From assembly GCA_002633005.1 (NCBI GenBank), contig NMRA01000503.1:1-64000 (forward strand): a stretch of DNA of 64,000 nucleotides, read 5' to 3'. The DNA is from Phoronis australis. Its lineage: Eukaryota; Phoronida; Phoronidae. Made by a program: the position numbers and the translations under genes. The notes beneath the pieces were generated by a model. The model did no database searches and was not told the DNA's origin. It saw nothing but the letters and a program-made list of their open reading frames with translations. The stretch's first letter is position 1. Every line of letters starts with the position of its first letter. Of this stretch, positions 35,201 to 44,499 are shown in pieces.

Positions 35201-37316
35201 TATTCTGTCAATGTTTTTCTAAATAGCAGTTTTCCATCATAATTGTTCTATATCGTGTGGAGCTTACAGATGGTGTTACTGTGAGGTTGTAATGTCTTAG
35301 GCTTTGTCATCTTAGTTCAAGGTTGCAGATTTTTGTGCTTCTTAAAGCATAAGCATATTGAATTTGCCTTAGATAGATGTCTGAGCTCCAAAACTTAAAA
35401 ATCTAAGAAATAACGGGTGAATAATGTGCAAAATAAAAAGTACTGGCTGCAAACTCTACTGCGGACGTGATACAGCTAATGTAAAAAACCATGCCTTAAC
35501 TCACCTTATTGCAGAACTTGTAGTTATGTGAAATAAAAACAAATCAACACTTGACATGTGTTTCACAGCAGTTGCTATGAACCGCACTTTATCACGACCT
35601 CAAATTATCAACTTTCTGAGTGGTATTGCCTTTGTGTCATTGCAGGAGGTGACAGTAAAACACTAATGATTGTTCAAGTGGCACCCATAGAACGACACGT
35701 AGGAGAGACAGTGTGCAGCTTGACCTTTGCCCAGAGGGTTCGAGCTGTCGAACTTGGAGCTGCTTCTAAGAAGACTGAAAGTAGCGAAGTGGCGCACTTA
35801 CGTGAAAAGTTGTCGCAATATGAGGTGAATGCTCTCGTATTCTTCAACATTAATTTGTTCCTTTGTTGTCACTTATGTGTCAACCTGTCTTTCCTCTTGC
35901 TGTGATTCCAGCTTGAGAAAAAACAGCAAACTTTAGCGTTGGTATATTAGGCACTTCACTCTTACTGTCGTTTGAATGACAATTGAATTGCATAGTTCCT
36001 GGCTGAGATAAAATATATAAAGGTGTCCGTGCACTGCTTTACAGCTTGCACAGACAATTTCCTTTAAAAGGTATGATTGCCCTTGACCTTACAACATTTA
36101 GTATCTTTCATTGTGCAAACACATGTATATTATTTCGTAACTGTGGTCTTGATCGTAATGATCTTTTGTGCCCTATCTAGCATAGCTAATGAAGGTGGTT
36201 AATATTGTAACACTAAGTGTAACTGTATGTATAAAAAAGCGTATTGGTTGAAATGTATGTATTCCTGGCATTTGGGCTACAGGACCTGGGTCTATGTTCA
36301 TAGAACTGGGTTGGTGTATAGTTCAGTTTATGAATAATTAGTCAAGTGGTCAACACCTGGGAGTCTAAGAGGACATCTCTAAACAACTTATGAAGCACTA
36401 CACTGCACTTCCCAACCTGTAACTTTGAATACTTTTTGCTGGTCGGGATCTCTAGCCACTAGGCACAGCCATCTTCCTATCATCCAGGTCTTGCCTCATC
36501 GGCAAAATGTTTGTGTTACAAAAGGCTCAAATATGTATATCTGTTTAAATAACATCTCTTCTTCCTCCATAATGCATTTGACATTTGCCGCTCACATTAT
36601 TGATACATGCTTCTTGTTTGTACTGTGTTCTTAGGGAATAGGGTTGTTTTCAGAATGACAGGTGTGCTCAGAACTGAAGGTCATCCATGAATTAATACAA
36701 ATGTCACGTTTCTTCCCATGAGAAATTGACGTTAATTATTGATTGAAATTGGGCCAGCTGTAACTTGAAAAACAACTTTTGCTGTTGTCGTTCTTTTTGT
36801 CGCTTGTGTTAATGTTTAATTATGACTATTTTCAGAACAAAACTATAAAAATAGTTAATTGTTAATTGCTAAAATTATATAAAAAACTTTAGTTTTGTGA
36901 AGGCTTGCTACATTTCTGCAAGTTCTCAAAATTTCAACAAAAGTTTTAAGGAAACAGGAGTAAAGTATGGGTCATGTATACTATGAAGGAAAAAAATTTT
37001 TAAGCAATATTTCAATTTGGATATTTGACTAAACGAAAATCCACTTACATTGTGTTGGAAATTGAAGAATGTTTGCTTTTAAATTAGTGGTATGAATTTT
37101 TGCGCAATTTATATCACCCTGAAGAATATGGCATGCCTGATCTTACACTGAGTTAATAAGAACTTCATGAAACAGTTAGAAAATTATTTGATGTCATTTT
37201 ATGCGTTTCAGAATTCTGGAGGTTCTCGGAGTTTAACCCCCTCAAGAAGTGGAAATACTCGGAGTGGTACTCCCTCACGCTCTATCCCTGGGAAAAGGAA
37301 AGAAACAAGATTCTAA
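20217..37316 (+). CDS. KIFC3: KIFC3-type C-terminal motor kinesin (kinesin-14), 19 coding exons
   Basis: Minus-end-directed microtubule motor. In vertebrates KIFC3 works in apical transport, adherens-junction microtubule anchoring and centrosome cohesion. Joining the exons gives about 973 aa after allowing for one surplus base in exon 3. Residues about 40-560 are a long heptad-rich coiled coil. The neck [20 protein letters not shown] near 582-600 leads into the motor (about 592-925). Visible are the P-loop GQTGSGKT (676-683), switch I NEHSSRSH (787-794), switch II DLAGSER (820-826) and the microtubule-binding [19 protein letters not shown]. Motor-last order, the neck and the ..[10 protein letters not shown] linker before it resemble KIFC3 rather than KIFC1/Ncd. 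The tail is short, basic and Ser-rich. Introns not listed separately hold nothing I recognise. One oddity is [11 protein letters not shown], with proline where family members usually have a hydrophobic residue. Confidence 0.93.
20237..20288 (+). repeat. 26-bp tandem duplication spanning the exon 1 splice donor
   Basis: 20237-20262 and 20263-20288 are identical except for one A/G difference. Each unit starts with GGTAAGTTAT, a strong 5' splice site. Because 26 is not a multiple of 3, donor choice changes the reading frame. Confidence 0.95.
21015..21091 (+). CDS. KIFC3: KIFC3 coding exon 2
   Basis: The acceptor is GACTTACAG and the donor G|GTAATT. The only fully open frame starts with one base completing a codon and gives [20 protein letters not shown] and LGLAG. 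It enters in phase 2 and leaves in phase 1. Its two methionines could start translation if exon 1 is spliced out of frame. Confidence 0.8.
21309..21461 (+). CDS. KIFC3: KIFC3 coding exon 3, with a one-base frame conflict
   Basis: The acceptor is TTTTGTAG and the donor AGG|GTAAGT. The entering frame reads [20 protein letters not shown] and continues to LKRELEE. The coiled-coil frame required by exon 4 reads ..[11 protein letters not shown]. They differ by one base: in the given sequence the entering frame meets TGA at 21440. One surplus A in either A-run between 21420 and 21430 explains it. A second donor-like CGTGAGT lies at 21408. Confidence 0.75.
21560..22270. repeat. Dispersed repeat R740, copy 2
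   Basis: This is a diverged copy of 19060-19830, sharing AGCAGTATAAATAGCACTC, AACATCTGGAACAAAACTGT and ATGTGAACAGTC. Most of the left hairpin arm is missing, and the right arm is retained near 22190-22235. It lies within KIFC3 intron 3. Confidence 0.7.
22285..22387. mobile_element. MITE family A fragment next to KIFC3 exon 4
   Basis: It shares TCATGAGG.AAGACTA.TCTAACA and the TTTTGTCTGAATAC..TTGTCTTGTACTGTA terminus with the copy at 18813-19058. Its end at 22387 leaves only 23 bp before exon 4, so the exon's branch-point region may lie in transposon DNA. Confidence 0.65.
22411..22597 (+). CDS. KIFC3: KIFC3 coding exon 4
   Basis: The acceptor is TGTCTGTTTAG and the donor G|GTTCGT (weak). It is read in phase 0 as [20 protein letters not shown] and on to [15 protein letters not shown], a charged coiled-coil segment. 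It ends in phase 1. Residues are about 93-154. Confidence 0.85.
23102..23307 (+). CDS. KIFC3: KIFC3 coding exon 5
   Basis: The acceptor is GTCGTTTAG and the donor CAG|GTGAGT. It enters in phase 1 and encodes [20 protein letters not shown] and a further coiled coil ending ERLRAVQ. Residues are about 155-223. Confidence 0.88.
24118..24267 (+). CDS. KIFC3: KIFC3 coding exon 6
   Basis: The acceptor is ATTTACAG and the donor CAG|GTGACT. It is a 50-codon phase-0 exon: [20 protein letters not shown] continuing as coiled coil to DSEKLQ. Residues are about 224-273. Confidence 0.88.
24336..24523. mobile_element. MITE family B, degenerate copy in intron 6
   Basis: The start TTCTCACTACTTTAGGTCAC and the end ATTAGTGAGATTTTGCTGTA form diverged inverted ends of the TAAAATCTCACCAATTT family (see 48327-48561). 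The interior ATAGCTACCACCAGA..TTTTGAAAAATGGTGGACAT matches 49310-49350. Confidence 0.5.
25107..25215. mobile_element. MITE family A, 109-bp copy in intron 6
   Basis: It begins TACAGTACACACCAAAAGTA and ends TGGCATGTACTGTA, with the family core GGGGAATTCTGGGTCATTTT inside. Confidence 0.6.
25318..25521 (+). CDS. KIFC3: KIFC3 coding exon 7
   Basis: The acceptor is TTTCCGAAACAG and the donor CAG|GTGAGG. It is a 68-codon phase-0 exon: [20 protein letters not shown] and on to TSIHAQQPQ, a coiled coil. Residues are about 274-341. Confidence 0.9.
26153..26332 (+). CDS. KIFC3: KIFC3 coding exon 8
   Basis: The acceptor is CTCCTTGTAG and the donor CAG|GTTGGC. It has 60 codons in phase 0, with [20 protein letters not shown] in a strong heptad pattern. 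Residues are about 342-401. Confidence 0.9.
26822..27001 (+). CDS. KIFC3: KIFC3 coding exon 9
   Basis: The acceptor is TTGGATTTCAG and the donor CAG|GTAGTT. It has 60 codons in phase 0, including [20 protein letters not shown]. It is the same length as exon 8 and shares a KALA-V motif and heptad spacing with it, which hints at an old exon duplication. Residues are about 402-461. Confidence 0.9.
28104..28382 (+). CDS. KIFC3: KIFC3 coding exon 10
   Basis: The acceptor is TTTATTTATAG and the donor CAG|GTAAAA. It has 93 codons in phase 0 and includes [20 protein letters not shown] and [14 protein letters not shown], the family's pre-neck segment. An internal donor-like AAG|GTATTT at 28336 would drop the last 16 codons in frame. 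Residues are about 462-554. Confidence 0.9.
29482..29593 (+). CDS. KIFC3: KIFC3 coding exon 11 (neck)
   Basis: The acceptor is TTATTGTAG and the donor AAAG|GTAGAA. It encodes [20 protein letters not shown] and VELK, the neck coil that precedes the motor in kinesin-14B proteins. It ends in phase 1. Residues are about 555-591. Confidence 0.92.
30126..30605. mobile_element. MITE family A, long copy in intron 11
   Basis: It begins AAGTACACACCAAAAGTATT, then ATGACCCAGAATTCCCCATC. It ends TCATTTTGTCAG..CTTGCACTGTA, the inverse. A SINE (30341-30426) is nested inside, accounting for part of the extra length over the 246-bp copy. Confidence 0.65.
30341..30426 (-). mobile_element. tRNA-derived SINE head
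   Basis: On the minus strand, GGCCAGTGGTTCCGATGG resembles an A box and GGATTCGAGTC is a B box about 50 bp later. Stems do not fold into a full cloverleaf, so this is a SINE head rather than a tRNA gene. Confidence 0.6.
30690..30871 (+). CDS. KIFC3: KIFC3 coding exon 12 (start of motor)
   Basis: The acceptor is ATTGTCTAG and the donor CAG|GTGGGC. It encodes [20 protein letters not shown], the nucleotide-binding RxRP strand, then [18 protein letters not shown], the FDxVF motif of kinesin motors. Residues are about 592-652. Confidence 0.95.
31025..31245. mobile_element. MITE family B, degenerate copy in intron 12
   Basis: The start CTGTGAAATCTCACTTGTGT and the interior GACAGCAATGTTAGAAGCTG match family B copies at 48327 and 49187. 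The right end is worn. Confidence 0.45.
31549..31850. mobile_element. MITE family C, about 300 bp, with 55-bp TIRs
   Basis: The left end, CTGTTTCATGAAAAGTAGCTT then AAGACTTGAATTAGAAATTT, is mirrored at the right end by AAGTCTTAAGTCACTTTC and AGGAAACAGAACCCAGG. It lies in KIFC3 intron 12. There is no coding capacity. Confidence 0.75.
32238..32342 (+). CDS. KIFC3: KIFC3 coding exon 13 (P-loop)
   Basis: The acceptor is GTTCTTCAG and the donor GAG|GTAAGG. It has 35 codons including [19 protein letters not shown], the kinesin Walker A site that binds ATP. Residues are 653-687. Confidence 0.97.
33128..33258 (+). CDS. KIFC3: KIFC3 coding exon 14
   Basis: The acceptor is CCGGTATTAG and the donor AG|GTACAT. 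It encodes [20 protein letters not shown] and [11 protein letters not shown], and ends in phase 2. The PGINQRAL and MEIYNE motifs are standard. The MP pair before RDLL is unusual. Confidence 0.94.
33864..33981 (+). CDS. KIFC3: KIFC3 coding exon 15
   Basis: The acceptor is TGTTTGTAG and the donor AAT|GTAAGT. The joined R then [20 protein letters not shown] and [11 protein letters not shown] match the motor segment between the EIYNE strand and switch I. Residues are about 731-770. Confidence 0.94.
34644..34773 (+). CDS. KIFC3: KIFC3 coding exon 16 (switch I)
   Basis: The acceptor is TCTTGTTGCAG and the donor G|GTGAGT. It encodes [20 protein letters not shown] then [19 protein letters not shown] is switch I. 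It ends in phase 1. Confidence 0.96.
34936..35133 (+). CDS. KIFC3: KIFC3 coding exon 17 (switch II, microtubule binding)
   Basis: The acceptor is CTAATTGTAG and the donor TTAG|GTAAGA. It encodes [35 protein letters not shown] and [18 protein letters not shown]. These are switch II, helix alpha-4 and the loop-12/alpha-5 microtubule interface. Confidence 0.97.
35646..35824 (+). CDS. KIFC3: KIFC3 coding exon 18 (end of motor)
   Basis: The acceptor is TCATTGCAG and the donor GAG|GTGAAT. It encodes [20 protein letters not shown] and [20 protein letters not shown], the last motor strands and helix, then a short charged helix [11 protein letters not shown]. Confidence 0.95.
35912..35941 (+). other. 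KIFC3: Candidate 30-bp KIFC3 microexon or alternative 3' exon
   Basis: A good acceptor (CTTGCTGTGATTCCAG) is followed in phase 0 by [10 protein letters not shown], which would extend the helix LREKLSQYE of exon 18. A donor GTATAT follows after exactly 30 bp. Without it the frame ends two codons later (VY then TAG), giving an alternative terminus. It is supported only by splice consensus and phase. Confidence 0.35.
37212..37316 (+). CDS. KIFC3: KIFC3 coding exon 19 with stop
   Basis: The acceptor is ATGCGTTTCAG. It has 34 codons to TAA at 37314-37316: [20 protein letters not shown] and [13 protein letters not shown]. The tail is basic and Ser-rich, with TPSRS twice. Such tails often add microtubule affinity or phospho-control, which here is inference. 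Confidence 0.85.
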   Translation, partial: NSGGSRSLTPSRSGNTRSGTPSRSIPGKRKETRF

Positions 37317-38797
37317 AAGTTGGCTTGTGTTGATAGTCTTAGAGATAATGGGATAAAGAGAGTCTAAGAGTTTAGGACAGAATGAATAATTGGTGTATTA
37401 GAAGTCTTAGTGGGGATAGTGGTTAAGTATTTTAAGTTTCAGTCTGGGAGATTCAACTGTGCAGGGTTGAACAGCCAAGTGAAGTTATTTCAGGGCTTGG
37501 AGTTTTCCTTTTTTAAGAAGATTCCCTCTTTTTCTGGTTTCCATTCCCTCTTATTTGATTTCCAGTTTTCCTTTTTTCGTCTCTGTTTTATTATTACTTT
37601 GTCTATATTCATTCAAAACAGTTTATTTCTGATCAGTTAAATTGTACAACTAAAAAATATTCCTATCACACAAGCCTATTTATTTGGTAAACAATACATC
37701 ACCTGGAAAATTTTCCTCTTTTTTGTCATTGGTCATTCCAAGCCCTGTTATTTTTTGCCAAACCATAGCCGTAGGTTCTTGTTCTTTTTGAGTGCGTCTC
37801 AGTTTTAGGGTCGAAAAATGCATGTTAGGGATTATTGTTGGTAAGGATAGACTTGTTGAAATTACAAGCTTTGAGCAGAGCTTTAAAACAATGATTCCAT
37901 TGTTTTTGTGATGTCATTAGAAATGGCCCTTTCCTGATGTTGGTTTCTAGACATTCAGTAGACTTAACTGAAATTGAAGCCAATGATGTCAATTAAGTGT
38001 GCTTAAAATACTAGACGTGTGCCTGCCACATTGGGGCTTAGCTCTATCAGCAAAGTACAGTCTGAATCCATTTTGGGGCCGATCTCTTATTGTTGACAAT
38101 AATGTCACTTTAATTTATGTGAAATCGGTCGTCTGTTCATCAGTATTACATTGTTTTTGTACATACTTCAAGCATGAGTGTTCATGGGACCGAATCAATG
38201 ACCTTGACCGTCCAATCATTTTTGTGCAATAGCCGTCCAATTGTTGTGCTCAGTTGGCATTACAGGTACAATATTTGGCAAACAGTGTTTGTAATATTTT
38301 TGCCTCCTTGTCAATCTTAAGGTCAACAACAAATACAATTAAACCTTATAGTATATCAAAGTGCACCCTCTAGGGGTCACATTGCTTAGTGGCGAATAGG
38401 GGTCACACTAAGTGATAGGATCTTTGAAATTATATTGAAATGTGAATAGAACATTCCTCGACTTCAATACTTTGTTTTATTTTCTTGTCACAGGCACATT
38501 CGGATAACCGATGTTCTCCATGTGAAAAATCACAATGGTATTTATATTATCAGCTTGATGGAAATTGAATTGGAATGCCTCCAAGAATTCTCTTCCAAAA
38601 TAATAGCGTGTACTATTGCACATTCAACTAAACCAATCCGCAAAACTTGGGAGACCAGGGAAAATGGATACGAAGTGTTAAAAAGCTATCCAATACTAAA
38701 TAAGTACCACCAAGTGACTATTTGATGAAACCAATTGGAAGGATAATAGTATGGTAATCAGCATACAAATGTGCCAAGATTAACAAATCCAAATAAA
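37317..38797 (+). other. KIFC3 3' UTR candidate with AATAAA
   Basis: No further coding sequence follows the stop. The first clear AATAAA I see on the plus strand is at 38792-38797. An earlier variant signal could be used instead. Confidence 0.4.
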
Positions 38798-41700
38798 CTA
38801 TGGTATTTAGTGGGGTGGTATTCTTAATTAGAGATATTTGCATGGACGCGGTCATAAGACAAAATTACTTGAATGTTTTCAGATTTTTAAGTTCTGTTGA
38901 AGAAAAATTAATGTTTTGAGATACTCTTTTCTTTATTTTCACTAAGTTAAGAACATAGAACTAGTATCGTTGATTGAATGATAACACAAAAGTAGGAGTA
39001 TTTTATGTATTATTGCCCTTAATGTATTGGCATTTTCTTCCACTTTCATAGAGTTAAAGATCTGCTGTAACATTCAACTGTGGTGGCCATTTTGTTGGTG
39101 CACTGCCAGAAATTCAAGATTCAACTTAAAGATGCATTTGCATGCTCCTGACTATACTATACGGCAATGCTATTTTGACACAGTCTACACTAAACAAAGT
39201 GCAGTTTATTCATCGACAACTTGTAAGTGTGAAAACAATAACTTCTGCAAATAGGTGACCTTTGCACTAATAACGTACCTTGTGGGCTCACATAGCCCAC
39301 ATCATGCAGTGTCATTCCCAAAAAACTATGTCACGATACTTACTGAACGCGGTTCAGTGATTTGCACATACCATTTTCGCTTCAAGACCCATTCTTAAAA
39401 ACATTTGATAATTTTCAACTTACTTCATATTCAAAAATTGCTGTATGTTGCGTTTCTAACTAATGTGGCCAAGCAAGTACAGAGATAAGAAATAAGCCTG
39501 CAAGTTCCACTTTAAGGCTACATTTCGTTTTGTTCAGCTGGCCAAAACCAAAAATCTAGGCCTTTTCCACTCATGAAATTGGTCTCGTGATATTCCTTAC
39601 GGTGATAAGATTCTATTTCCATTACCAACTCCGTTTACATTCAATGTGTGTTTTCTTCTTCTTGTAAAGCAAATATTAAGGTAAGTAATATCAGGGGATC
39701 AGATTTTGTTAGAGTAAAATGCCTAATTCGATTTTCAATGCTAACTAAATAAGGTGAAATGTATCTTTAAGAATTCTCAATTGCCTTTTTGCTTTTAAAA
39801 ACATTGAAGTCATGTTAAAAGAGCATCATTTGTAAGTAAGCTGTGACTAAATTGGTTTGCATAAATATTTGCTTGGTAAAACTTTTTAAAAAATTAAACC
39901 GAGGTGGAAAGACTATCTTTAAAAACATTGCTTCTTGGAAAAATACGTATAACACAAACTGCAGTAAATTTTACAAAGAACTCAATGAAGAAATATTCAA
40001 CAACAGATGCCGCCACGTGTTTTGATACAACCAGCAGTTGACAGGCACAGAAGTATTATTGTATGGCCTGCTGACAGCAATGTGGATGGCGTCAGATAAA
40101 CGAAAACAAAAAAACTGTGATAGATTCTTTATTTGCACAAAGCCGTTAAATACAAGCTGACGTATTGATACAATTATCACTGAGCCTTAGTACATCTAAG
40201 AGGTATAGGAAGTGATTGGCATATTATTGATACATAAATTACATTATGAGATTTTGGTGCTTTTACAGTAAAAACTTTCAAAAAAAGAAAAATCGAAGCA
40301 TTTTAGAGTAAGCAACACAATATCAATATCACTCTGTACTAATATGTAACGCAGGTTTTGAATTCATACGTGAGCACCAACTACAGACCTTCCAAAAGTA
40401 AACACCATGGAGAACTGGCATAGGATATGAAACGATTTATTCCATGGAGGAATTTAAATTTTTAGTGAGTAGCATAGTGCAGAACAAGTCAGTTATTCAA
40501 AAAATTCGATGATTGTCCAAAATGGGATATATTAAATAACAAGATCACTACTTTTGTCCCTATGTGCCACTGACTCAGTTCCCAAATAATTTTTCTTTCC
40601 AAGGAGTTTAAATTTTCCTAAGTTGGCAAAAAGTCACCATATAACTACTAATATAAAGCACCAATGGAATGATATAAACTCTCATAAATTAAAACACATA
40701 AATATTATTGAATGTATTGAAGCTTGCTGTGAGTATTCAATTAGTATACAATACAAGGGAAAAACAACCGTTTTTATGTTACTTTTGAGAAAATATCAAT
40801 TGCAAGTTAGCTAAGAGACATTTTTCAGCATTAGTTGCTGTTCTGCGGGCATCTGTGCAACAATAGAGAGTGACGATACATCCCAGCAAAATGCCCAAAT
40901 CTTGGTTTTGTGTTGGCTTAAATCAAGCTAACACAAGTGATCTGCACAGACAATCATCAGAAGTGAGTAGGACACTATTTTCTCAATAGAAGTGAACGTA
41001 GAACCAAAACGTGGGGCTTTTACTGAGCTGTTAACACCACGTTCTATTGCTGCATGGATATTAAATACACCACAGCAAAACAGTAAATAATGCTGAAAAT
41101 GTCTCTAAGATAACCAGGGATGTGTACTTTTAGTAAAGGTAGCCTAAAAATGATTGCTTTCCCCTTTAAATCATAATAATTACATTAAGCTCTTCACATT
41201 TAAACTGAAAAACTTCAGATTATCAACTAGATCACAAGACCACAGACTTATTAGTTTGATTAGTAACTCATATACCATTCCTAATTTACTTCTACCTAGA
41301 CCAACAGATGTCAGTGACTCGTCTTACCCTGTTCTACTTGTTACTGATTTTTAGTCATCGTTAGCCTTGTTACTTAACCAAGTCTACTTAACAGCTGCTC
41401 ACTCGAAAATGGTGGATGTAATTAAATTCACCAATGCTGAAATGTGTGGAAACGGAAAGGCTTATCATTGTTTTGAATTTGTATGCTATTTTTATCTTTC
41501 CATCTGTACGTCACCTCTCTCCAAAAGAGAGCACTAGCACATTATACAAGTACATGATTAACTACACATTCTGGGACTTCCTTTCAAAAGTGCCCAGACA
41601 ATAGTCAATGAGCGTAGCTTGCCTTTTTGCAACAGAACATATTACAGATGGTACATGAAATGGCCTGTGCAATTAATTATGGGAAGATGAGACACCATTG

Positions 41701-43088
41701 AAATTACAGAGGTGTTAAGGTGACATTACATTGAAAACTGTCATTTAAATGCAGTGCTTTCAGCTGAAGTGTACCAGTTAGTTCCAGTTAGCCAGGAACA
41801 GCACACACTAACAGTAATGGTATAAGATGATTTGGATTCCACATCATGACGAATGAGGGCCATTGGAATTCCGCATCATCCCAGCTGACCACTCACGAAA
41901 CTCCCCATCATGACAGTTGAGAGTTGGTGGAGTTGTCTAATGATGGTTGACCCCCAGCAGAATTCCCTCGTCATGGTAACGGAGAGCACACTATAATTTC
42001 CCCGGTGTCCTCCATCACCAGGAATGACAAGGAAATAACCGGAAAGTTAACCAGATGAAAATGCTACTCATAAAAGTTGGAATTTTACCAAAATCACAAG
42101 TCATGACCCATCATTTTGCTTTAAATGAAATAAGCCGTCACATAATGGAAACATAATTTTATCTGACTGCTTTTCCAATATGAGAAACCAAACTAAAAGT
42201 GAAAGAGACCCATGTTGCTTACAAATTTGAAGTGACACCTTCCCGTAATTCATCTGTGCACAAAAATGTGTATCAAAACGACTCGGAGATCACTAAAAAT
42301 GACAGTAGCAAGTTTTGGCTTAGAACCACTGCAGATCGAGAGCTGTGAGCTCAACTATCTGCTTCGAGTGAACGATGGCTGAGTTCAGCTCATGTCCAGA
42401 GAGAACAACTGAACAAACTACCTGCTAGTTCATTCGAGTATTGTCGTATTTCCACACCTTGATGCAAACTATCAACTCAGCTACAGTTCCCTTTAGGCAG
42501 TCAGCTATGCCCGTAGCTCTCCAACTGCGCTGGCCCTAACCCTTGCTAGTTAAAATGCAACTTTAAAGAAATGTCTGTATAAATGCAAAACTTTCTTGAG
42601 TTAACAACCATCCAGTAACAATGATCTTAAATCTTTTCTCAGAGAATTAAAGGGACATTTCCGCTTTTCTCATGATTCCCATCCACAAACAAACCAAAAT
42701 CCCATCAATTTCGACAGATCCGGCTTTATATCAATCGAAGATAATCACTCATTTCATTTTGACAGATAGTATATAAAACTGCCATCATGGCAAAGTTTTG
42801 ATAGAGGTGGTTAGAGCTAATCCGTTTACTTTATAACACCTGAGTTTATAGGCAGGAAATGCTGCTTTAATTAAAAGGACAATAAACCACGCCTTCTGTC
42901 AAAAAACAATTTTTGATTTATTTCACGTACTGTATACATTCAGTTTCCTTACTCAGATTAGAAATGACTTTTTGGCTTGAGAAGAACTGGCCTGTCATTT
43001 ACTTCAGACTGGGCCCATTAAATTGCTTGTAACAGTGGATGGGTCACTGTCACCAAGGCAGTATGGCCATCAGGGGAATTCTGGGTAA
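38798..43088. other. Spacer between convergent genes
   Basis: AT-rich sequence with only short open frames and no exon with family resemblance. Around 41800-42000 and 43020-43100 there are fragments with the CATCATGAC / GGGGAATTCTGGGTAATTT core of MITE family A. Confidence 0.4.
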
Positions 43089-43298
43089 TTTATTCTAACC
43101 AATTTCTATTTAGAAGAAAGACAAAAATGTGACAATGTTGTTTTGGAAGAGCAAATACACGCGTGAAGTGAAAATATCTTTCAAAACACATAATCATGTT
43201 AGTAATTTTTAGTCACACTTAGCCAATAAAGATACGAATGTTTGTATCTTGTTATTATTCTTTACATCCAAGCAGATTGCAACAATACCTCTATCGCA
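43089..43298 (-). other. GAS2L 3' UTR with AATAAA
   Basis: TTTATT on the plus strand at 43089-43094 is AATAAA on the gene strand, about 205 bp after the stop. Another lies at 42916-42921. Confidence 0.45.
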
Positions 43299-44499
43299 TC
43301 AAGCATCAGGGCCGCCATTAATATCAACACCAGAGTCGGCTCTGTGAAGGGCGAAAAAACGTTCACTCACTGGACCAGGAATGCGCGTTGGCTTGCCATG
43401 GTGCTTGTCTTTGCGAGGCGATGCTATTTTAGACAAATACACCGGACTACGCCTATCTTCCCACATAGACGACAAATCAGGCTCTGACCTTCTTCTCCTC
43501 TCTAACTTCACACAGACATCCATGTTACCTTGGCAATGTGCGCATAGATGACTCTGTTTCCTTCCAATGATAGAACCACAGGCATTGCATTCCAATTCCG
43601 CCAAGGAGGTGGAGGAAATTTTGTATCTGGAATTGGACTTATCCACAATGCTGCTTTGTTTCTTATAATCACAATTCCGTGCGCGTTGACAAGACTCATC
43701 GCCACTTTTGATCAGTGTTTTCCTCGTAGTTCGGCCAGGCTTCTGACCTTCTCTTGAGCCACGCCGCGTCAACGTCGACGAATAATACTCAGGGGGTGAC
43801 TTCTGTTTTACCGCCCGGTATGTCATCATCTCAACTATGGCACTCTCACTGCAAGGGATGTCGCTGGCTGTAGAAGAAGTATCCGACCACGAAAATTCCG
43901 TTGACGTCCCATCGCCAACCAGGGCCTGCATCTGTTGCTGGATACTCTGGGATGTTTCTATAATCATTTTATTGAAGTCCCAAGCATTGTCACCTTTTTC
44001 AATCAGTTTATGTTTTCCTTGCCCATCACGACTGAAAACCAGAGATTCATTTTTGACACTGTGCGATCTTTTCACGTGCCTTACTTGTTTGCGTCGAATT
44101 CTTGAATTCCAAAGAGGACTGTCGGCTTCACTGTCGGACATAGCCGCACTACCTGTAGTCCAAGAACGTTGATGTCCTACTCCGCTGCGTCTCTGCGAAT
44201 CTGTAAGGTTTTGAACAGGAATCTGACTACTTGTTTTACCTCTTTCCATACCAGACACCGGTGTTACTCTGGAGTGACTTAAATTCTTTTTGTCGGACGC
44301 ATTTAATCTTGGCAAACTGCCACTAAGGTTTTTTCTAACAGTTCCACGGTCTCCACTTTTCACTCTAGTGGCAGACATACTCCGTACATTCTTCAGTTTT
44401 TCTTGCAGGCACAGACTAGCTTTGCGTGGAATTTTCTGTGCTGATGGCCTCTCAACAGTCTTGCTTGGGGAAATGTTTGAAGTCCTTTGGGAGATTTGC
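43299..44499 (-). CDS. GAS2L1: GAS2L coding exon 5 (tail) with stop
   Basis: The acceptor is GTATTTTACAG. It has 399 codons to the stop at 43299-43301. The tail is Ser/Arg/Lys-rich. It carries SQIP (residues 416-419) and TRIP (696-699), which fit the [S/T]x[I/L]P EB-binding pattern in basic surroundings. A Cys pattern CNAC-x11-CAHC lies at residues 629-647 (DNA about 43533-43589). The open plus-strand frames opposite are shadows. Confidence 0.9.

Noticed and set aside
43837-44172. 111-codon plus-strand frame
   Set aside because: It is antisense to the GAS2L tail exon, whose own frame is longer and phase-consistent.
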